Assembly (NCBI RefSeq): GCF_015767245.1
Contig: NZ_JADOTV010000010.1
Span: forward strand, 1 to 64,000
DNA length: 64,000 nt
Direction of reading: 5' to 3'
From: Aureivirga sp. CE67
GTDB taxonomy: Bacteria > Bacteroidota > Bacteroidia > Flavobacteriales > Flavobacteriaceae
The position numbers were made by a program, and so were the translations under genes. Below the pieces are notes generated by a model that was not told where the DNA came from, did no database searches, and saw only the letters and a list, made by a program, of their open reading frames with translations. This document shows, piece after piece, positions 25,240 to 34,008 of the stretch (within the stretch, counting starts at the first letter, position 1; each line of letters opens with the position of its first letter).

Positions 25240-25944
25240 ATGGAATTAAAAGGTGCTAAAATACTTGTTACTGGAGGAAGTTCTGGAATAGGTAAAGAAA
25301 CAGCAAAATTATTAATAGAAAAAGGAGCGAAAGTTCTTATTACAGGTAGAGATATTTCAAAGTTAAAATCGGTTGCTCAAAATATTGGTGCAATAGCCTT
25401 AGATTTTGATATATCAAAAACAGAAACTATTGAAGCAAAAACTAAAGAAGCAATTCAACTTTTAGGAGGAATTGATGTTTTGGTTAATAATGCTGGAATA
25501 GGAGGTGATTTTACAACTTTAGATGAGGTAACTGCAGAAGATTTTCAAAATGTTTTTACAACAAATGTTTTCAATTTAGCTTTATTGACAAAAGAAGTAA
25601 GTTCTTATTTTAAGGAGCAAATGAACGGAACAATTATAAATATTGGTTCCACAGCTAGTTTGAAAGGTTTTGCAAGGGGTACTGTTTATGCTGGATCAAA
25701 ATTTGCTTTGCGTGGAATGACACAATGTTGGCAAGCAGAATTACGCAAGTTCAATGTTCGAGTTACACTAGTTTGTCCAAGTGAAGTTACTACAGCTTTT
25801 GGAAATGAAGAAAGAAAAGAAAGGAAAGAAGAATCAAATAAATTGAATTCTTATGATATTGCAGATACAATTGTTCATGTAATTGAAAAACGAGATCGAG
25901 GTTTTGTTCCGGAAGTTACAGTTTGGGCTACAAATCCTTTTTAG
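25240..25944 (+). CDS. Short-chain dehydrogenase/reductase (SDR)
   Basis: This is a 234-residue classical SDR with the cofactor motif TGGSSGIG (residues 10-17), NNAGIGG, the Ser region INIGSTASL and the catalytic YAGSK (YxxxK). After the fold comes a short C-terminal part (VPEVTVWATNPF). It would use NAD(P)(H). The length and the EVTTAFGNE block fit the 3-oxoacyl-ACP reductase-like group, but the substrate is unknown. It ends in a terminator shared with the convergent dps gene. Confidence 0.88.
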   Translation: MELKGAKILVTGGSSGIGKETAKLLIEKGAKVLITGRDISKLKSVAQNIGAIALDFDISKTETIEAKTKEAIQLLGGIDVLVNNAGIGGDFTTLDEVTAEDFQNVFTTNVFNLALLTKEVSSYFKEQMNGTIINIGSTASLKGFARGTVYAGSKFALRGMTQCWQAELRKFNVRVTLVCPSEVTTAFGNEERKERKEESNKLNSYDIADTIVHVIEKRDRGFVPEVTVWATNPF

Positions 25945-25949
25945 AAATA

Positions 25950-25983
25950 AAAAAATCCTGTTTACAATAAACAGGATTTTTTG
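25950..25983. terminator. Bidirectional terminator between SDR and dps
   Basis: AAAAAATCCTGTTTA and TAAACAGGATTTTTT form a near-perfect stem with A and T runs at both ends, ending both convergent genes. Confidence 0.85.
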
Positions 25984-26011
25984 TATCAAATGAAAATGCT
26001 TTGATAAAAGA

Positions 26012-26482
26012 TTAACCTTGCCAAGATTTAAGCATCCAGATTGTTTTTTCTTGTTCAGAAATAAAGTCACTCATCATTGAGTTTGTTCCTTCATCATTTG
26101 CATCATCAGAAAGTTCTAAAATAATTCTTTCAATAAGAATAATCTCTGTCAAAGACGCAATGATTAATTTTACAGCTTCCTCGTCTTTAGTTACATTTTG
26201 TCCAATAGGAACAGCGGCATTTTCCATATAATCTTTGAAAGTATGAAGAGGTGTGCCACTAAGAGTTAAAATTCTCTCCGCAATCATATCTACTTTTTCT
26301 TGAGCATCTGTGTATAATTCTTCGAACTTTGGATGTAAAACGAAAAATTCTTTTCCTTTAATATTCCAATGTACGCCTCTTAAATTCTGGTAATACACCT
26401 GAAAATTAGATAATAAATTGTTTAATTTGATAACAAGTTCTTTTGATTGTTCAATGTTTAATCCTATTTCATTAAGTTTCAT
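26012..26482 (-). CDS. dps: Dps family DNA-protecting ferritin-like protein
   Basis: This is a 156-residue ferritin-like protein. His38, His50, Asp65 and Glu69 show exactly the spacing of the Dps ferroxidase site (12, 15, 4 residues), within GVHWNIKGKEFFVLHPKFEE and AQEKVDMIAERI. Dps forms dodecamers that oxidise and store iron with H2O2 and bind DNA during oxidative stress. It has a short N-terminal part without a Lys-rich tail, so direct DNA binding is uncertain. It is divergent from oxyR, the usual regulator of dps. Confidence 0.92.
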   Translation of the reverse strand: MKLNEIGLNIEQSKELVIKLNNLLSNFQVYYQNLRGVHWNIKGKEFFVLHPKFEELYTDAQEKVDMIAERILTLSGTPLHTFKDYMENAAVPIGQNVTKDEEAVKLIIASLTEIILIERIILELSDDANDEGTNSMMSDFISEQEKTIWMLKSWQG

Positions 26483-26538
26483 ACTCTTAGGTTTTTAATT
26501 TACTAGTATAAATTTAATGAAAATAAGCACTAGAAGTC

Positions 26539-26567
26539 TATAAATATTATTGATAGTTTTTATATCT
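26539..26567. promoter_or_regulatory. Possible OxyR-type site between dps and oxyR
   Basis: The 105-bp gap holds CTAT (26539-26542) / ATAG (26554-26557) and GATA (26553-26556) / TATC (26564-26567). These are partial dyads in the style of LysR T-N11-A and OxyR ATAG/CTAT half sites. They are not a perfect match to the ATAG-N7-CTAT consensus, so the call is tentative. Confidence 0.35.
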
Positions 26568-26587
26568 TTATCATAAATTTTTATAAA

Positions 26588-27535
26588 ATGACAATAACAC
26601 AACTAAAATATATATTAGCAGTAGCAGAGTATAAGAATTTTACAGTAGCTTCGGAGCATTGTTATGTAACACAACCAACTTTGAGTATGCAAATACAGAA
26701 GTTAGAAGAAGAGCTTTCTGTGCAAATTTTTAACAGAAATAAGAAACCAATTGAACTTACAGATATAGGGAAAAGTATTGTCGAACAAGCAAAACTTATT
26801 GTTGATGAGAGTAACCGAATAAAAGATATTGTAGATCAACAAAAAGGTTATGTAGGAGGAGAGTTTAAATTAGGAGTTATTCCAACAGTGATGCCAACTT
26901 TACTTCCAATGTTTTTACAAACATTTATCAAAAAATATCCAAAAGTAAATTTAATTGTAGAAGAGCTTACAACAGATAATATCATCAAAAAGCTTTCAGA
27001 AGGACATATTGACGTAGCAATTGCTGCAACGCCTTTAGAAAATGAAGCTATTATTGAAAAACCTCTTTATTATGAACCATTTGTAGGGTTTGTTCCAAAT
27101 TCAAGTAAACTATTCTCTAAAGAAAAAATCTCCACAGATGATTTAGATGTTGATGATATTTTACTTTTAGAAGAAGGACACTGTTTTAAAGATAGTATTC
27201 TGAATATTTGTGGAAATTTAAAACATCATAGAAAACAAAGATTCCAATTAGAAAGTGGAAATATTAGCACATTATTAAGATTGTCTAAAGAAGGTTTAGG
27301 GATGACATTATTACCGTATTTACATACGATTGATCTTTGTGCTGAAGATAAAAAACATTTAAGAAAATTTGAAGGAACGGAACCAGCTAGAGAAATCAGT
27401 ATTATTTATCATAAATCGCAATTGAAACTTCAATTAATTGAAGCTTTGAAGACAACAATTGATGGTATTGTACGTGGAGCAATTTCTTTTTCGGATGTAA
27501 AAATCATTAGTCCACTTCCAAATAAACATATTTAG
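26588..27535 (+). CDS. oxyR: OxyR, hydrogen-peroxide-sensing LysR regulator
   Basis: This is a 315-residue LysR-type regulator. The winged HTH covers residues 1-60 (QLKYILAVAEYKNFTVASEH, QPTLSMQIQKLEEEL). In the C-terminal domain, EEGHCFKDSILNIC places cysteines at 199 and 208. This is the spacing, and the same numbering, as the peroxide-sensing disulfide of E. coli OxyR. It should activate peroxide defence genes such as the divergent dps. No other regulator lies between them. Confidence 0.92.
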   Translation: MTITQLKYILAVAEYKNFTVASEHCYVTQPTLSMQIQKLEEELSVQIFNRNKKPIELTDIGKSIVEQAKLIVDESNRIKDIVDQQKGYVGGEFKLGVIPTVMPTLLPMFLQTFIKKYPKVNLIVEELTTDNIIKKLSEGHIDVAIAATPLENEAIIEKPLYYEPFVGFVPNSSKLFSKEKISTDDLDVDDILLLEEGHCFKDSILNICGNLKHHRKQRFQLESGNISTLLRLSKEGLGMTLLPYLHTIDLCAEDKKHLRKFEGTEPAREISIIYHKSQLKLQLIEALKTTIDGIVRGAISFSDVKIISPLPNKHI

Positions 27536-27652
27536 AAGTTATTTAAATTAAATATTTTCAATTTATTTACAGAAAAATAATATTTAATGTTATTTATTTC
27601 AGAAGTTTATTTTCAAATGAAGGTGAAAATCTATTAAAAAATCAAAAACTTC

Positions 27653-27683
27653 TTGTGAATATAGTTTTTTGATATTAACTTTG
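27653..27683 (+). promoter_or_regulatory. Promoter of the zapB-like/zapA/6S/rny region
   Basis: TTG (27653-27655), a 20-bp spacer and TAACTTTG (27676-27683) match the Bacteroidetes promoter pattern. It lies 37 bp before the first start codon at 27721. Confidence 0.7.
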
Positions 27684-27720
27684 TGCAAATAGTTTATAGC
27701 AGATAGTATTGCAGTTGCGT

Positions 27721-28011
27721 ATGATAGAAATAGTTAACTCCATAGAAGATAAAGTTAAAAATCTTCTTGAAAGATATGAATTTTTAAGTGAAGAAAATGA
27801 ATTTTTACATCGCCAAGTAGCTATTCTTAATAATCAGTTGTTAGAAATGAAACTTTTGATGAAAGAGAAGGATGCTGAATACAATACATTAAAAATAGCC
27901 AAAACTATTAAAGGCAGTGGAGACACAGAAAGTGCTACAGAAACGAAATTAAAGATAAATGCTCTAATCAGAGAAGTAGATAAATGTATTGTCGAATTAA
28001 ACGATGAGTAG
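27721..28011 (+). CDS. Small coiled-coil protein, ZapB-like
   Basis: This protein has about 96 residues from the ATG at 27721; the TTG at 27709 is less likely. It is almost entirely coiled coil (VNSIEDKVKNLLERYEFLSE, then FLHRQVAILNNQLLEMKLLM). The N-terminal part and small size recall ZapB, which tethers ZapA-decorated FtsZ rings to the nucleoid. The gene is followed 9 bp later by zapA, which makes a division role very plausible. Sequence alone does not prove homology to ZapB. Confidence 0.75.
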   Translation: MIEIVNSIEDKVKNLLERYEFLSEENEFLHRQVAILNNQLLEMKLLMKEKDAEYNTLKIAKTIKGSGDTESATETKLKINALIREVDKCIVELNDE

Positions 28012-28020
28012 ATAAATTGA

Positions 28021-28311
28021 ATGGATGATAAACAGAAAATAAAAATTACCATCGCCAACAGAGTTTATCCTCTTAGCGTTAAAAGTGAACGAGAAGAAGA
28101 AAGCTTAAGGTTAGCAGCTAAAAAAATAGCAGCAATGGTTTCAAAATTTGAAAAAAACTATGCTGTTGGTGATAAACAAGATGTTTTAGCAATGTGTGCA
28201 TTACAATTTGCATCAGAGTTAGAATTTTCAGAAATTAACGAAAGATATAATCATCAAGAATCTGTAAAGAAATTAGAAAAATTAAATGAAATTCTTGGAA
28301 GTTATTTATAA
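28021..28311 (+). CDS. zapA: Cell division protein ZapA
   Basis: This 96-residue protein matches ZapA in length and content: KIKITIANRVYPLSVKSERE at the N-terminus, then ESLRLAAKKIAAMVSKFE, followed by the DVLAMCALQFASELE helix. ZapA is a cytosolic, coiled-coil-tetramer FtsZ-ring stabiliser. It is followed by a 6S-type RNA and then rny, an arrangement consistent with flavobacterial genomes. Confidence 0.9.
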   Translation: MDDKQKIKITIANRVYPLSVKSEREEESLRLAAKKIAAMVSKFEKNYAVGDKQDVLAMCALQFASELEFSEINERYNHQESVKKLEKLNEILGSYL

Positions 28312-28337
28312 CACCAAGAATGGAAATAGTAGATATA

Positions 28338-28494
28338 CTGCCTACATTAGTTATTGTTTGTTAAACTCAACACTATACAATTAAAAAGAGTAAGTCGTAT
28401 TTGTTAGATCGCGCCACTTTAGTGGATTTTCGACCAAATAGTTAGCTCTAAACCTGTTAATACGGAGTTTAAAAACCCAACTGATGTAGGCTTT
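28338..28494 (+). ncRNA. ssrS: 6S RNA (Flavobacteria type)
   Basis: The intergenic region between zapA and rny carries a long-range stem. GCCTACATTAGTT (28340-28352) pairs with AACTGATGTAGGC (28479-28491) over 13 bp with one GU pair, enclosing about 125 nt. The interior contains the hairpin CCACTTTAGTGG (28414-28425) and further weak stems, as expected of the 6S 'open bubble'. A flavobacterial 6S class (6S-Flavo) is described, and ssrS is next to zapA in many bacteria. It binds RNA polymerase and modulates transcription. The ends are approximate. Confidence 0.8.
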
Positions 28495-28516
28495 TTTATG
28501 CATAGAAACAAAAATT

Positions 28517-30085
28517 ATGGGAGAAATGATACTACCAATTTTATTTGGTATAGTAATAGGAGCAGTTATAACTTTTATCATAGTAAAAGTATTAGAGAAA
28601 AAGCGAGCTAGTAAGCTTATCATGAATACTAATAAGCAAGCATCTAATATTATTAAAGAAGCTAAAAAAGAAGCTGAGTCAATCAAAAAAGATAAAATCT
28701 TACAAGCAAAAGAGAAATTTATCGAATTGAAAACAGAACATGAAAAAGTAATTTTAAGTAGAGATAAAAAAATATCTGAAGCTGAAAAAAGAACAAGAGA
28801 TAAAGAATCTCAAGTTTCTCAAGTTTTGGATAAAAACAAAAAACTTTCTAAAGACTTAGAGTCTAAACTTCAAAGTTATACTAGTAAAATTGATAACGTT
28901 GAAAGAAAAGAAGACGAAATTGATAAACTTCATAGAAAGCAAGTAGAAGAACTTGAAGCAATTTCTGGTTTTACTGAAGAAGATGCTAAAAAGCAATTAA
29001 TTCAATCTCTAAAAGAAGACGCTAAAGCAGATGCAATGAGTTTTATCCAAGAAACTATTGAGGAAGCAAAACTTACTGCACAGCAAGAATCTCAAAAAAT
29101 TATTTTAAATACAATTCAAAGAGCTGGTGTAGAGCAAGCAGTTGAAAATTGTGTTTCAGTATTCAACTTAGAGTCAGATGATGTAAAAGGTAGAATTATC
29201 GGTCGTGAAGGGAGAAATATTCGTGCAATTGAAGCAGCTACTGGAGTTGAAATTATTGTAGATGATACGCCAGATGCAATTATTCTTTCTTGTTTTGATC
29301 CTGTTCGTAGAGAAGTTGCAAGATTATCTTTACATAAATTAGTAACAGATGGAAGAATTCACCCAGCTAGAATTGAGGAAGTTGTAAAGAAAACAGAAAA
29401 ACAAATTCAGCAAGAGATTATCGAAGTTGGAAAGCGTACAGTAATTGATTTAGGAATTCACGGTTTACATCCAGAGTTAATCAAAGTTGTAGGTAGAATG
29501 AAATATCGTTCTTCTTATGGTCAAAACTTATTACAACACTCTAGAGAAGTTGCAAAACTTTGTGGTTTAATGGCTGCTGAACTTGGATTGAATGCTAAAA
29601 TGGCAAAACGTGCAGGACTTTTACATGATATCGGAAAAGTGCCAGATACAGAGACAGAATTACCACACGCATTATTAGGTATGGAATGGGCTCAGAAATA
29701 TGGTGAAAAACCTGAAGTTTGTAATGCAATTGGAGCACACCACGATGAAATTGAAATGAAAACTATGATTGCACCAATTGTGCAAGTTTGTGATGCGATT
29801 TCAGGAGCGAGACCAGGAGCAAGACGTCAAGTTTTAGATTCTTATATCCAAAGATTAAAAGATCTTGAAGAAGCAGCATTCACATTCAATGGAGTTCAGA
29901 AAGCTTATGCAATTCAGGCAGGTAGAGAGCTTCGTGTGATTGTGGAAAGTGATAAAGTGAACGATTCAAAAGCAGCGGAACTTTCATTTAATATTTCTCA
30001 GAAAATTCAAAATGAAATGACATATCCAGGTCAGGTGAGAGTTACAGTAATTCGTGAAACTAGAGCTGTAAATGTTGCAAAATAA
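28517..30085 (+). CDS. rny: Ribonuclease Y
   Basis: This 522-residue endoribonuclease has an N-terminal membrane helix (residues 5-25), a long coiled coil to about residue 200, a KH domain (224-258, [20 protein letters not shown]), and an HD domain with His370-Asp371 in [12 protein letters not shown]. It cleaves mRNA at the membrane and is a main decay enzyme in organisms lacking RNase E. The start (ATG at 28517) follows the 6S RNA gene by about 20 bp. The terminator lies just after the stop. Confidence 0.95.
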   Translation: MGEMILPILFGIVIGAVITFIIVKVLEKKRASKLIMNTNKQASNIIKEAKKEAESIKKDKILQAKEKFIELKTEHEKVILSRDKKISEAEKRTRDKESQVSQVLDKNKKLSKDLESKLQSYTSKIDNVERKEDEIDKLHRKQVEELEAISGFTEEDAKKQLIQSLKEDAKADAMSFIQETIEEAKLTAQQESQKIILNTIQRAGVEQAVENCVSVFNLESDDVKGRIIGREGRNIRAIEAATGVEIIVDDTPDAIILSCFDPVRREVARLSLHKLVTDGRIHPARIEEVVKKTEKQIQQEIIEVGKRTVIDLGIHGLHPELIKVVGRMKYRSSYGQNLLQHSREVAKLCGLMAAELGLNAKMAKRAGLLHDIGKVPDTETELPHALLGMEWAQKYGEKPEVCNAIGAHHDEIEMKTMIAPIVQVCDAISGARPGARRQVLDSYIQRLKDLEEAAFTFNGVQKAYAIQAGRELRVIVESDKVNDSKAAELSFNISQKIQNEMTYPGQVRVTVIRETRAVNVAK

Positions 30086-30111
30086 ATGAAACAACATATT
30101 GTAAATAAAAT

Positions 30112-30148
30112 AAAAAGCCATTTAGAAATTATCTGAATGGCTTTTTTT
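30112..30148 (+). terminator. Intrinsic terminator of rny
   Basis: AAAAGCCATTTAGA and TCTGAATGGCTTTT form a stem with one mismatch followed by Ts, 27 bp after the stop codon. Confidence 0.85.
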
Positions 30149-30203
30149 ATTTCGAAAATTATTTGAGCTTGATCTAGCAAAAAGGAATGTAGTTTATATA
30201 AAC

Positions 30204-30404
30204 TTGTTCATGATTTTTTATTTTATTGTTTATAGTTCTGTTTCAAATTACCCTTTTACATTTATTAAATTATTTTCAGATTTATTATATCTGATTACGT
30301 TTATTTTATCTTTTATAAATTATACATCTTTAAGAAAAACAAATTCAAACATACTTTGGATTTTGGCTAATTTCTCTGCTCTTTTTTTATTTATTTTAAC
30401 ATAA
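30204..30404 (+). CDS. Possible small membrane protein
   Basis: This is a frame of 64-66 residues (TTG at 30204 or ATG at 30210) with two or three hydrophobic helices (FIVYSSVSNYPFTFI, LITFILSFINYTSL, ANFSALFLFIL). It lies between the rny terminator and the phosphoesterase gene with no clear ribosome site. The composition is plausible for a membrane peptide but chance is possible in AT-rich DNA. Confidence 0.3.
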   Translation: MFMIFYFIVYSSVSNYPFTFIKLFSDLLYLITFILSFINYTSLRKTNSNILWILANFSALFLFILT

Positions 30405-30460
30405 AATTAAGATACAAAACTGCAACTTATTCTTCCTATTAGAAATCAAAGTATAATCAA

Positions 30461-31501
30461 ATGACAAAAATTAAAATATTAATTACAGTTATAGTATTAG
30501 TAGCTGTTTATTTTGGTATTCAAAGTTGGAAAAGTGTAGAGAATTTAGAAGAAACTACAGATGGTCCTTATGTATTTATTGAGAACGGAAAATTGATAGA
30601 AAGAAAAGTTGAAAAGGGACAAATTGTAGAAAAAGAATTGAATAAAAATGCTTTTGAAATTGAATACAAACCAGATGCTTCTGTTTTTTCAAATATTTCT
30701 AAAATTGCTTCTTTGTCAGATATTCATGGACAATTTGATTTAGCAATAGAAATTATGAAAAATAATAAAATCATTGATGAGAACTTGAATTGGAATTATG
30801 GTAATGGACATTTTGTAATTGTAGGTGATATTTTTGATCGAGGAGATAAAGTGAACGAAACTTTATGGTTTGTGTACAATTTGGAAAAACAAGCCGAAAA
30901 AGTGGGAGGAAAAGTACATTTTCTTTTAGGAAATCATGAATTTATGATTTTGAAGAATGATGATCGATATATTCATGATAAATATGTAAATGTTACGAAA
31001 GTTTTGGGTAAATCTTATGCTGAACTTTATGGAAAAAATACAGTTTTAGGAAAATGGTTACGATCTAAATCTACTGCTGTGAAAATTAATAATTCTGTTT
31101 TTGTTCATGGAGGAGTATCTCAAGAGTTTTTAGATCATAGGAAAGATTTTGATTTGGCAGAAATAAATGAAATAATGCGTTCTGCTATTGATATGTCCAA
31201 AGATGAAATGAAAACCAAAAATATTTACGAACCTTATTTTAAATCGAATAGTTTGATATGGTTTCGAGGATATTTTTATGGTGATATGAAAGATGAAGAA
31301 GTTGGTTCGATTTTAAAAGAAATTGATTCTGAACATTTGGTTGTTGGACATTGTTCAAATGAAGAAATTGTAAAGCTTTTTGACGGAAAAGTTTATGGAG
31401 TTGATTCAAGTATCAAGAAAGGAGAATATGGAGAAATTCTTTTTATAGAACAAGATAATTTTTCTAAAGGAACTAAAGGAGGGGAAAAGAAAAAGTTTTA
31501 A
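30461..31501 (+). CDS. Membrane-anchored metallophosphoesterase
   Basis: This is a 346-residue protein with an N-terminal membrane anchor (residues 5-21) and a calcineurin-like phosphoesterase fold. Metal and catalytic motifs are SDIHG (Asp87, His89), GDIFDRGD (Asp123), GNHE (Asn158, His159), FVHGGVS and VVGHC. The order and spacing match the Shewanella-like/PPP-type phosphatases rather than the exonuclease SbcD type. Orientation of the catalytic domain, in the periplasm or the cytosol, cannot be decided from one helix. It is followed by three tandem paralogs, 33 bp apart. Confidence 0.88.
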   Translation: MTKIKILITVIVLVAVYFGIQSWKSVENLEETTDGPYVFIENGKLIERKVEKGQIVEKELNKNAFEIEYKPDASVFSNISKIASLSDIHGQFDLAIEIMKNNKIIDENLNWNYGNGHFVIVGDIFDRGDKVNETLWFVYNLEKQAEKVGGKVHFLLGNHEFMILKNDDRYIHDKYVNVTKVLGKSYAELYGKNTVLGKWLRSKSTAVKINNSVFVHGGVSQEFLDHRKDFDLAEINEIMRSAIDMSKDEMKTKNIYEPYFKSNSLIWFRGYFYGDMKDEEVGSILKEIDSEHLVVGHCSNEEIVKLFDGKVYGVDSSIKKGEYGEILFIEQDNFSKGTKGGEKKKF

Positions 31502-31533
31502 ATTTACTATTCAAAGACTAAAAAAAATAAAAA

Positions 31534-32139
31534 ATGAGCTTATTGAAAAATATCTTCGGAAACAGTACCGAAGTCTGGGATAAATTTGCTGATGAAATAG
31601 GAGGTGAATTTGTTATTGAAGGATTCTGGTATGCAGATTCTTTGGTTTATAATTATAAAAACTGGGAATTTGTTCTAGATACTTATCGAACACAAGGTGA
31701 ACATAGAAAAACTTATACAAGATTAAGAGTTCCTGTAGAAAATTTTGAGAATTTTCGTTTTGATATTTATGACGAAAAAATTACTTCTGTGATTGGGAAA
31801 TGGTTTGGAATGCAAGATATAGAAATCGGTAGTCCAAAGTTTGATGATCATTTTATAATCAAAGGAAATAATCCTGACAAAGTGAAACTTTTACTAGAAG
31901 ATTCAGAGTTGAGAGATTTATTATATACTTTAAAATATTTCGATATAAAGATTGAAAGTGCAAGTCAGACAATTTTTAAAAGTTATGCTGATCATATTGA
32001 TGTTCTTTATTTTGATACGCAAGGGAAAATAAGTGATATCAAAGAATTAAGAATTTTGTTTAAAATATTTGAAAAATTATTAGATAAATTGAAAGATTTA
32101 AACTTAATTACGAGCTTTAATCCAAATATTGAATTATAG
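31534..32139 (+). CDS. Tandem paralog 1 of unknown function
   Basis: This is a 201-residue soluble protein and the first of three adjacent paralogs. Shared blocks are WDKFADEIGGEF (positions 16-27), YKNWEF, YTRLRVPVENF, VIGKWFGMQDIEIG and FDDHFIIKGNNPDKVKLLL. The FIIKGN block weakly recalls DUF3137 proteins, but I do not assign that family. No signal peptide or membrane segment. A role is not apparent; the neighbouring phosphoesterase and GNAT genes give no strong hint. Confidence 0.75.
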   Translation: MSLLKNIFGNSTEVWDKFADEIGGEFVIEGFWYADSLVYNYKNWEFVLDTYRTQGEHRKTYTRLRVPVENFENFRFDIYDEKITSVIGKWFGMQDIEIGSPKFDDHFIIKGNNPDKVKLLLEDSELRDLLYTLKYFDIKIESASQTIFKSYADHIDVLYFDTQGKISDIKELRILFKIFEKLLDKLKDLNLITSFNPNIEL

Positions 32140-32169
32140 AAATATCATTATAAAACTTGTGTATAAATT

Positions 32170-32766
32170 ATGGCAGAATTAAATAAAGAAATTGAAAAAA
32201 GAGTGAAAATTTGGGAGCAATTTGCTAAGGAAATCGGAGCTGTTTATAATTGTTTTGAAAATGACGAGGAGTTAGTTCTTGAATATAAAAATTGGGAAAT
32301 TAAACTTGATTTAATTAAAAAATCAAAAGATCACTGCCAGAGTTATACTCGATTAAAAGTATTTATTTCTTCTCTTTCTAATTTTAAATTTGATGTTCAT
32401 AAAGAAGATTTTACAGCAACAATAGGTAAGTTTTTTGGGATGCAAGATGTTATTGTTGGAGATACAGCATTTGATAAAAAATTTGTAATTAGAGGAAATA
32501 ATGAAGATAAGATCAAAGAATTATTTTCTAATGAAACGTTGCGAAATAACCTTTTTGATATTGATGATTTTCATTTAGAAATTACGGATGTTCCGATTTA
32601 TTATGATTATAATTTCCCGAAAAATATTCGAATTTTATTTTTTGAAACTTACGGAGAAATCGAACATATTGAATTATTAAGAAAATTATTTAAATCCATT
32701 ATGATTGTTTTGGATTATTTAGTTACATCAAAATCAATTTCAGAAAAAGAAGTTTTAGCAAGATAA
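32170..32766 (+). CDS. Tandem paralog 2 of unknown function
   Basis: This is a 198-residue member of the same family as its neighbours, but the most diverged. WEQFAKEIGAVYN, YKNWEIKLDL, YTRLKVFISSL, TIGKFFGMQDVIVG and FDKKFVIRGNNEDKIKEL are kept in the same order. The C-terminal 60 residues differ from the other two (FPKNIRILFFETYGEI versus VYTLIKNPEDLRN-type endings). It starts 30 bp after paralog 1 and 4 bp before paralog 3, so all three are cotranscribed. Confidence 0.72.
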   Translation: MAELNKEIEKRVKIWEQFAKEIGAVYNCFENDEELVLEYKNWEIKLDLIKKSKDHCQSYTRLKVFISSLSNFKFDVHKEDFTATIGKFFGMQDVIVGDTAFDKKFVIRGNNEDKIKELFSNETLRNNLFDIDDFHLEITDVPIYYDYNFPKNIRILFFETYGEIEHIELLRKLFKSIMIVLDYLVTSKSISEKEVLAR

Positions 32767-32770
32767 TATT

Positions 32771-33379
32771 ATGTCATTTTTTACAGATACATTCGGAAAA
32801 AGAAAAAAAGTTTGGAAGAATTTTGCGCAAGAAATTGGAGCAGAACACGTAGATAAAGGTTACTTTTCAACAGATTATATTCTTTATAAATATAAAAATT
32901 GGGAATTAAAATTAGATGTTTATTCTACAGGAGGAGAAAGTCAGATTTACTATACTAGACTTAGAGTTGCAGTAGAAAATTTCAGCGGTTTTAAGATGCA
33001 TATTTATCAAGAAAATATGTTTAATAGAATCGGGAAGATATTTGGTTTACAAGATATTCAGATTGGTGATTTTCATTTTGATCCGAAATTTATAATTAAA
33101 GGAAATAATCCAAATAAATTACAACAAGTTTTAGCAGATAGAAGTTTAAGGAATCATTTTTTTGGTTTAAAATATTTTGATTTTCATTTAAGTCCAGGGA
33201 AAAGATATTCTTTGTTTAAAAGTTATCCAGAACATGTTTTTATCATGAAATTGGATGTTTATACCCTTATTAAAAATCCTGAAGATTTGAGAAATATGTT
33301 TGATTTATTTACCAAAACTTTAGATAGAACAGCGGAACTTAATTTGATAACTTGGAAAAGTCCAAATGTGAAATTATAA
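32771..33379 (+). CDS. Tandem paralog 3 of unknown function
   Basis: This is a 202-residue third copy. It is closest to paralog 1 at its C-terminus: the ELNLITWKSPNVKL ending matches DLNLITSFNPNIEL. Conserved blocks are WKNFAQEIGAEH, YKNWELKLDV, YTRLRVAVENF, RIGKIFGLQDIQIG and FDPKFIIKGNNPNKLQQVL. No membrane segment. Function unknown. The gene ends 18 bp before a GNAT gene on the same strand. Confidence 0.75.
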   Translation: MSFFTDTFGKRKKVWKNFAQEIGAEHVDKGYFSTDYILYKYKNWELKLDVYSTGGESQIYYTRLRVAVENFSGFKMHIYQENMFNRIGKIFGLQDIQIGDFHFDPKFIIKGNNPNKLQQVLADRSLRNHFFGLKYFDFHLSPGKRYSLFKSYPEHVFIMKLDVYTLIKNPEDLRNMFDLFTKTLDRTAELNLITWKSPNVKL

Positions 33380-33397
33380 TGAAGATTTTTAAATTTT

Positions 33398-33940
33398 ATG
33401 ATTAAAATAAAGGAAATAGAACCAGAAGATTACGATACTTTTTTTAATTATTTAGATAATCATTTGTCCGAAAATGGAAGTGAAGCTAATGAGATTTTTC
33501 AACCACTTACTACTGAGCAATCTATTTTGACTGAAGAATGGAAATACAAGTTTAAAACAGGTTTTGAAAAGGATTTTGGAGAAATTGGTTGGCGTAAATT
33601 ATGGATTGCTGAAAATTTAGATAATCAAATTGTTGGACATATTGATATTCGTTCAAGAATGGAATTAAATACTACTCATAGAGTTTTGCTAGGAATGGGA
33701 GTAGATTCACAATTCCGAAAGTTAAAAATTGGACAACAAATACTTGAGTTTGTTATAGATTATTGTAAACTAGATTCAAAAATATGTTGGCTAGACTTGG
33801 AGGTAATGTCTCAAAATATTCCTGCGATTCGTCTTTATGAAAAATATAATTTTCAGCAAATCGGTAAAACAGTTGATATGTTTCGTTTGAACAATAAATC
33901 ATATAATTTTACTTCAATGACATTAAATGTTGAGAAATAA
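33398..33940 (+). CDS. GNAT family N-acetyltransferase
   Basis: This is a 180-residue GNAT protein. The acetyl-CoA motif A region is present as LLGMGVDSQFRKLKIGQQIL (R/QxxGxG/A type), followed by WLDLEVMSQNIPAIRLYEKYNFQQIG, which is motif B with the NxxAIxLYxKxGF signature and a Gln where a Gly is usual. It acetylates an unknown amine. A strong bidirectional terminator follows. Confidence 0.85.
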   Translation: MIKIKEIEPEDYDTFFNYLDNHLSENGSEANEIFQPLTTEQSILTEEWKYKFKTGFEKDFGEIGWRKLWIAENLDNQIVGHIDIRSRMELNTTHRVLLGMGVDSQFRKLKIGQQILEFVIDYCKLDSKICWLDLEVMSQNIPAIRLYEKYNFQQIGKTVDMFRLNNKSYNFTSMTLNVEK

Positions 33941-33951
33941 AAACTTTAAAT

Positions 33952-33988
33952 AAAAATCCACTTAATGAAATGAATTTAGTGGATTTTT
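33952..33988. terminator. Bidirectional terminator between GNAT and HAD genes
   Basis: AAAAATCCACTTAA pairs with TTTAGTGGATTTTT with one mismatch, with A and T runs at both ends, ending two convergent genes. Confidence 0.85.
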
Positions 33989-34008
33989 AATTCGGTATAT
34001 TTTTTAAA

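Noticed and set aside
26539-26567. Perfect OxyR consensus site
   Set aside because: The half sites are spaced 11 rather than 7 bp or do not alternate as ATAG/CTAT, so only a tentative site is reported.
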